A stretch of 64,000 nt of DNA from Corynebacterium incognita (GTDB lineage Bacteria > Actinomycetota > Actinomycetes > Mycobacteriales > Mycobacteriaceae). Below, one piece after another: positions 63,518-64,000 of this stretch. A model generated the notes under the pieces. It did not search any database. It had not been told where the DNA came from and saw only the letters and a list, made by a program, of their open reading frames with translations. The position numbers were made by a program, and so were the translations under genes. The first letter of the stretch is position 1, and the number at the start of each line of letters is the position of its first letter. The stretch spans positions 1,054,001-1,118,000 of the forward strand of contig NZ_CP059404.1 in the NCBI RefSeq assembly GCF_014217255.1. Direction: 5' to 3'.

Positions 63518-64000
63518 CTAACTACGAACAAAACGACCAAGTTCGAAGCCAAACAGCACACGTTGGCCGGAGATGCCCTCGAAGCTGCGGGACTCGCCAG
63601 CGCTGTTGTACACGGTCAGTGTGTAAGGCTGGGTTTTCAGCTCAGCGCTGTCACCGTCCTGGTCCACCCACGCGGACCCGTTGTAGGTGTAGGTCTCGGT
63701 GACAGTCTCGCCAGTCGGCGTGGTGTAGGTCAACTCGAACGGACGATCCGTCGGGTAGTCAGCCTGTGCAAGAGAATCGGAGCCAAGGTAGTTGGCAAAG
63801 CCGTCCACGTTCTGAGCCCAAGCGAAGGCGAAAGTCTTTGTCACGGTCGCACCGCTATCGGTAGTGACGGTGATGTCGTAGGAACCGGCATCGTTGAGGT
63901 GCACCTGGCCCTTCAGGGTCTTGGTTGCCTCGTCCACAGTCAAGCCATCAGGAAGACCGGTCACAGTGAAGCCTTCGCCCTCCGGAACACCGGTGATTTC
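63518..64000 (-). CDS. C-terminal part of a large secreted protein with Ig-like repeats (cut by window edge)
   Basis: 160 codons are visible and the frame stays open to the window end. EITGVPEGEGFTVTGLPDGL and TVDEATKTLKGQVHLNDAGS, YDITVTTDSGATVTKTFAF have the pattern of putative Ig-fold (He_PIG-like) modules: 'GLPDGLT...G...AGSYDITV'. The rest (ADYPTDRPFELTYTTPTGET, YTYNGSAWVDQDG) looks like another beta-domain. The end, VLFGFELGRFVRS, has no LPXTG motif or hydrophobic tail, so it is not an obvious sortase substrate. Codon use is slightly less G+C-biased than the window average. Confidence 0.7.
   Translation of the reverse strand, partial: EITGVPEGEGFTVTGLPDGLTVDEATKTLKGQVHLNDAGSYDITVTTDSGATVTKTFAFAWAQNVDGFANYLGSDSLAQADYPTDRPFELTYTTPTGETVTETYTYNGSAWVDQDGDSAELKTQPYTLTVYNSAGESRSFEGISGQRVLFGFELGRFVRS

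Overview
The window is a high-G+C chromosomal segment of a mycolate-producing actinobacterium, almost certainly a Corynebacterium. The reasons are a Pks13/FadD32/AccD corynomycolate condensation set, two mycolyltransferases (one with C-terminal LGFP repeats, as in the corynebacterial PS1 protein), the arabinogalactan genes aftB-ubiA-PAP2-glfT2-glf, a class E sortase, a FarR-like GntR regulator next to serS, and a gene order that resembles C. glutamicum. The species cannot be fixed from the sequence. No tRNA, rRNA, CRISPR array, prophage or standard insertion sequence was seen.

Layout. (1) 1-18.5 kb, almost all on the minus strand: the cell-envelope cluster glfT2 - PAP2 phosphatase - ubiA - aftB - mytB - mytA - lipoprotein - cutinase-like lipase - fadD32 - pks13 - accD. 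It makes decaprenyl-phosphoryl-ribose/arabinose, extends arabinogalactan, makes corynomycolate and transfers it. A plus-strand AbiEi/DUF559 nuclease-like gene sits between fadD32 and pks13, bounded by ~20-bp inverted repeats. (2) 18.5-24.7 kb: a DUF5129-type secreted protein, a collapsed VOC pseudogene, a phosphatase-fold protein without its catalytic loop, glf, and a peptidoglycan amidase behind a phased GTTRAC motif array. (3) 25-33 kb: BCCT osmolyte transporter, glpK, HAD hydrolase, acyltransferase, serS, farR, septum-formation protein. (4) 33-46 kb: metallopeptidase, histidine phosphatase, pheA, amidase, LCP ligase, DUF5926, glpQ, atypical pyruvate kinase, alpha/beta hydrolase, phoD, msrA. 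(5) 46-57 kb: sodA, a lower-G+C patch with a small membrane protein and a relic, an App1-type phosphatase, MFS exporter, NnrS-like membrane protein, TM0106-type nuclease, DUF6474 protein, a two-component system with a G9 tract, DUF2020 lipoprotein, and class E sortase with a coupled 51-aa membrane protein. (6) 57-64 kb: yidC paralogue, TetR regulator, GlsB-like stress protein, universal stress protein, a 48-aa amphipathic peptide gene, rluA-type pseudouridine synthase, the remains of ktrAB potassium-uptake genes broken by several deletions, and the 3' end of a surface protein.

The strongest candidate for something undescribed is the inverted-repeat-bounded nuclease-like unit at 4880-5903, placed inside an essential envelope operon. 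Next are the G9 tract at the end of the sensor kinase (one slipped frame runs exactly into the response regulator start), the GTTRAC array before the amidase, and two start-to-start CATG gene overlaps, one of which exposes an unannotated-looking 48-aa gene.
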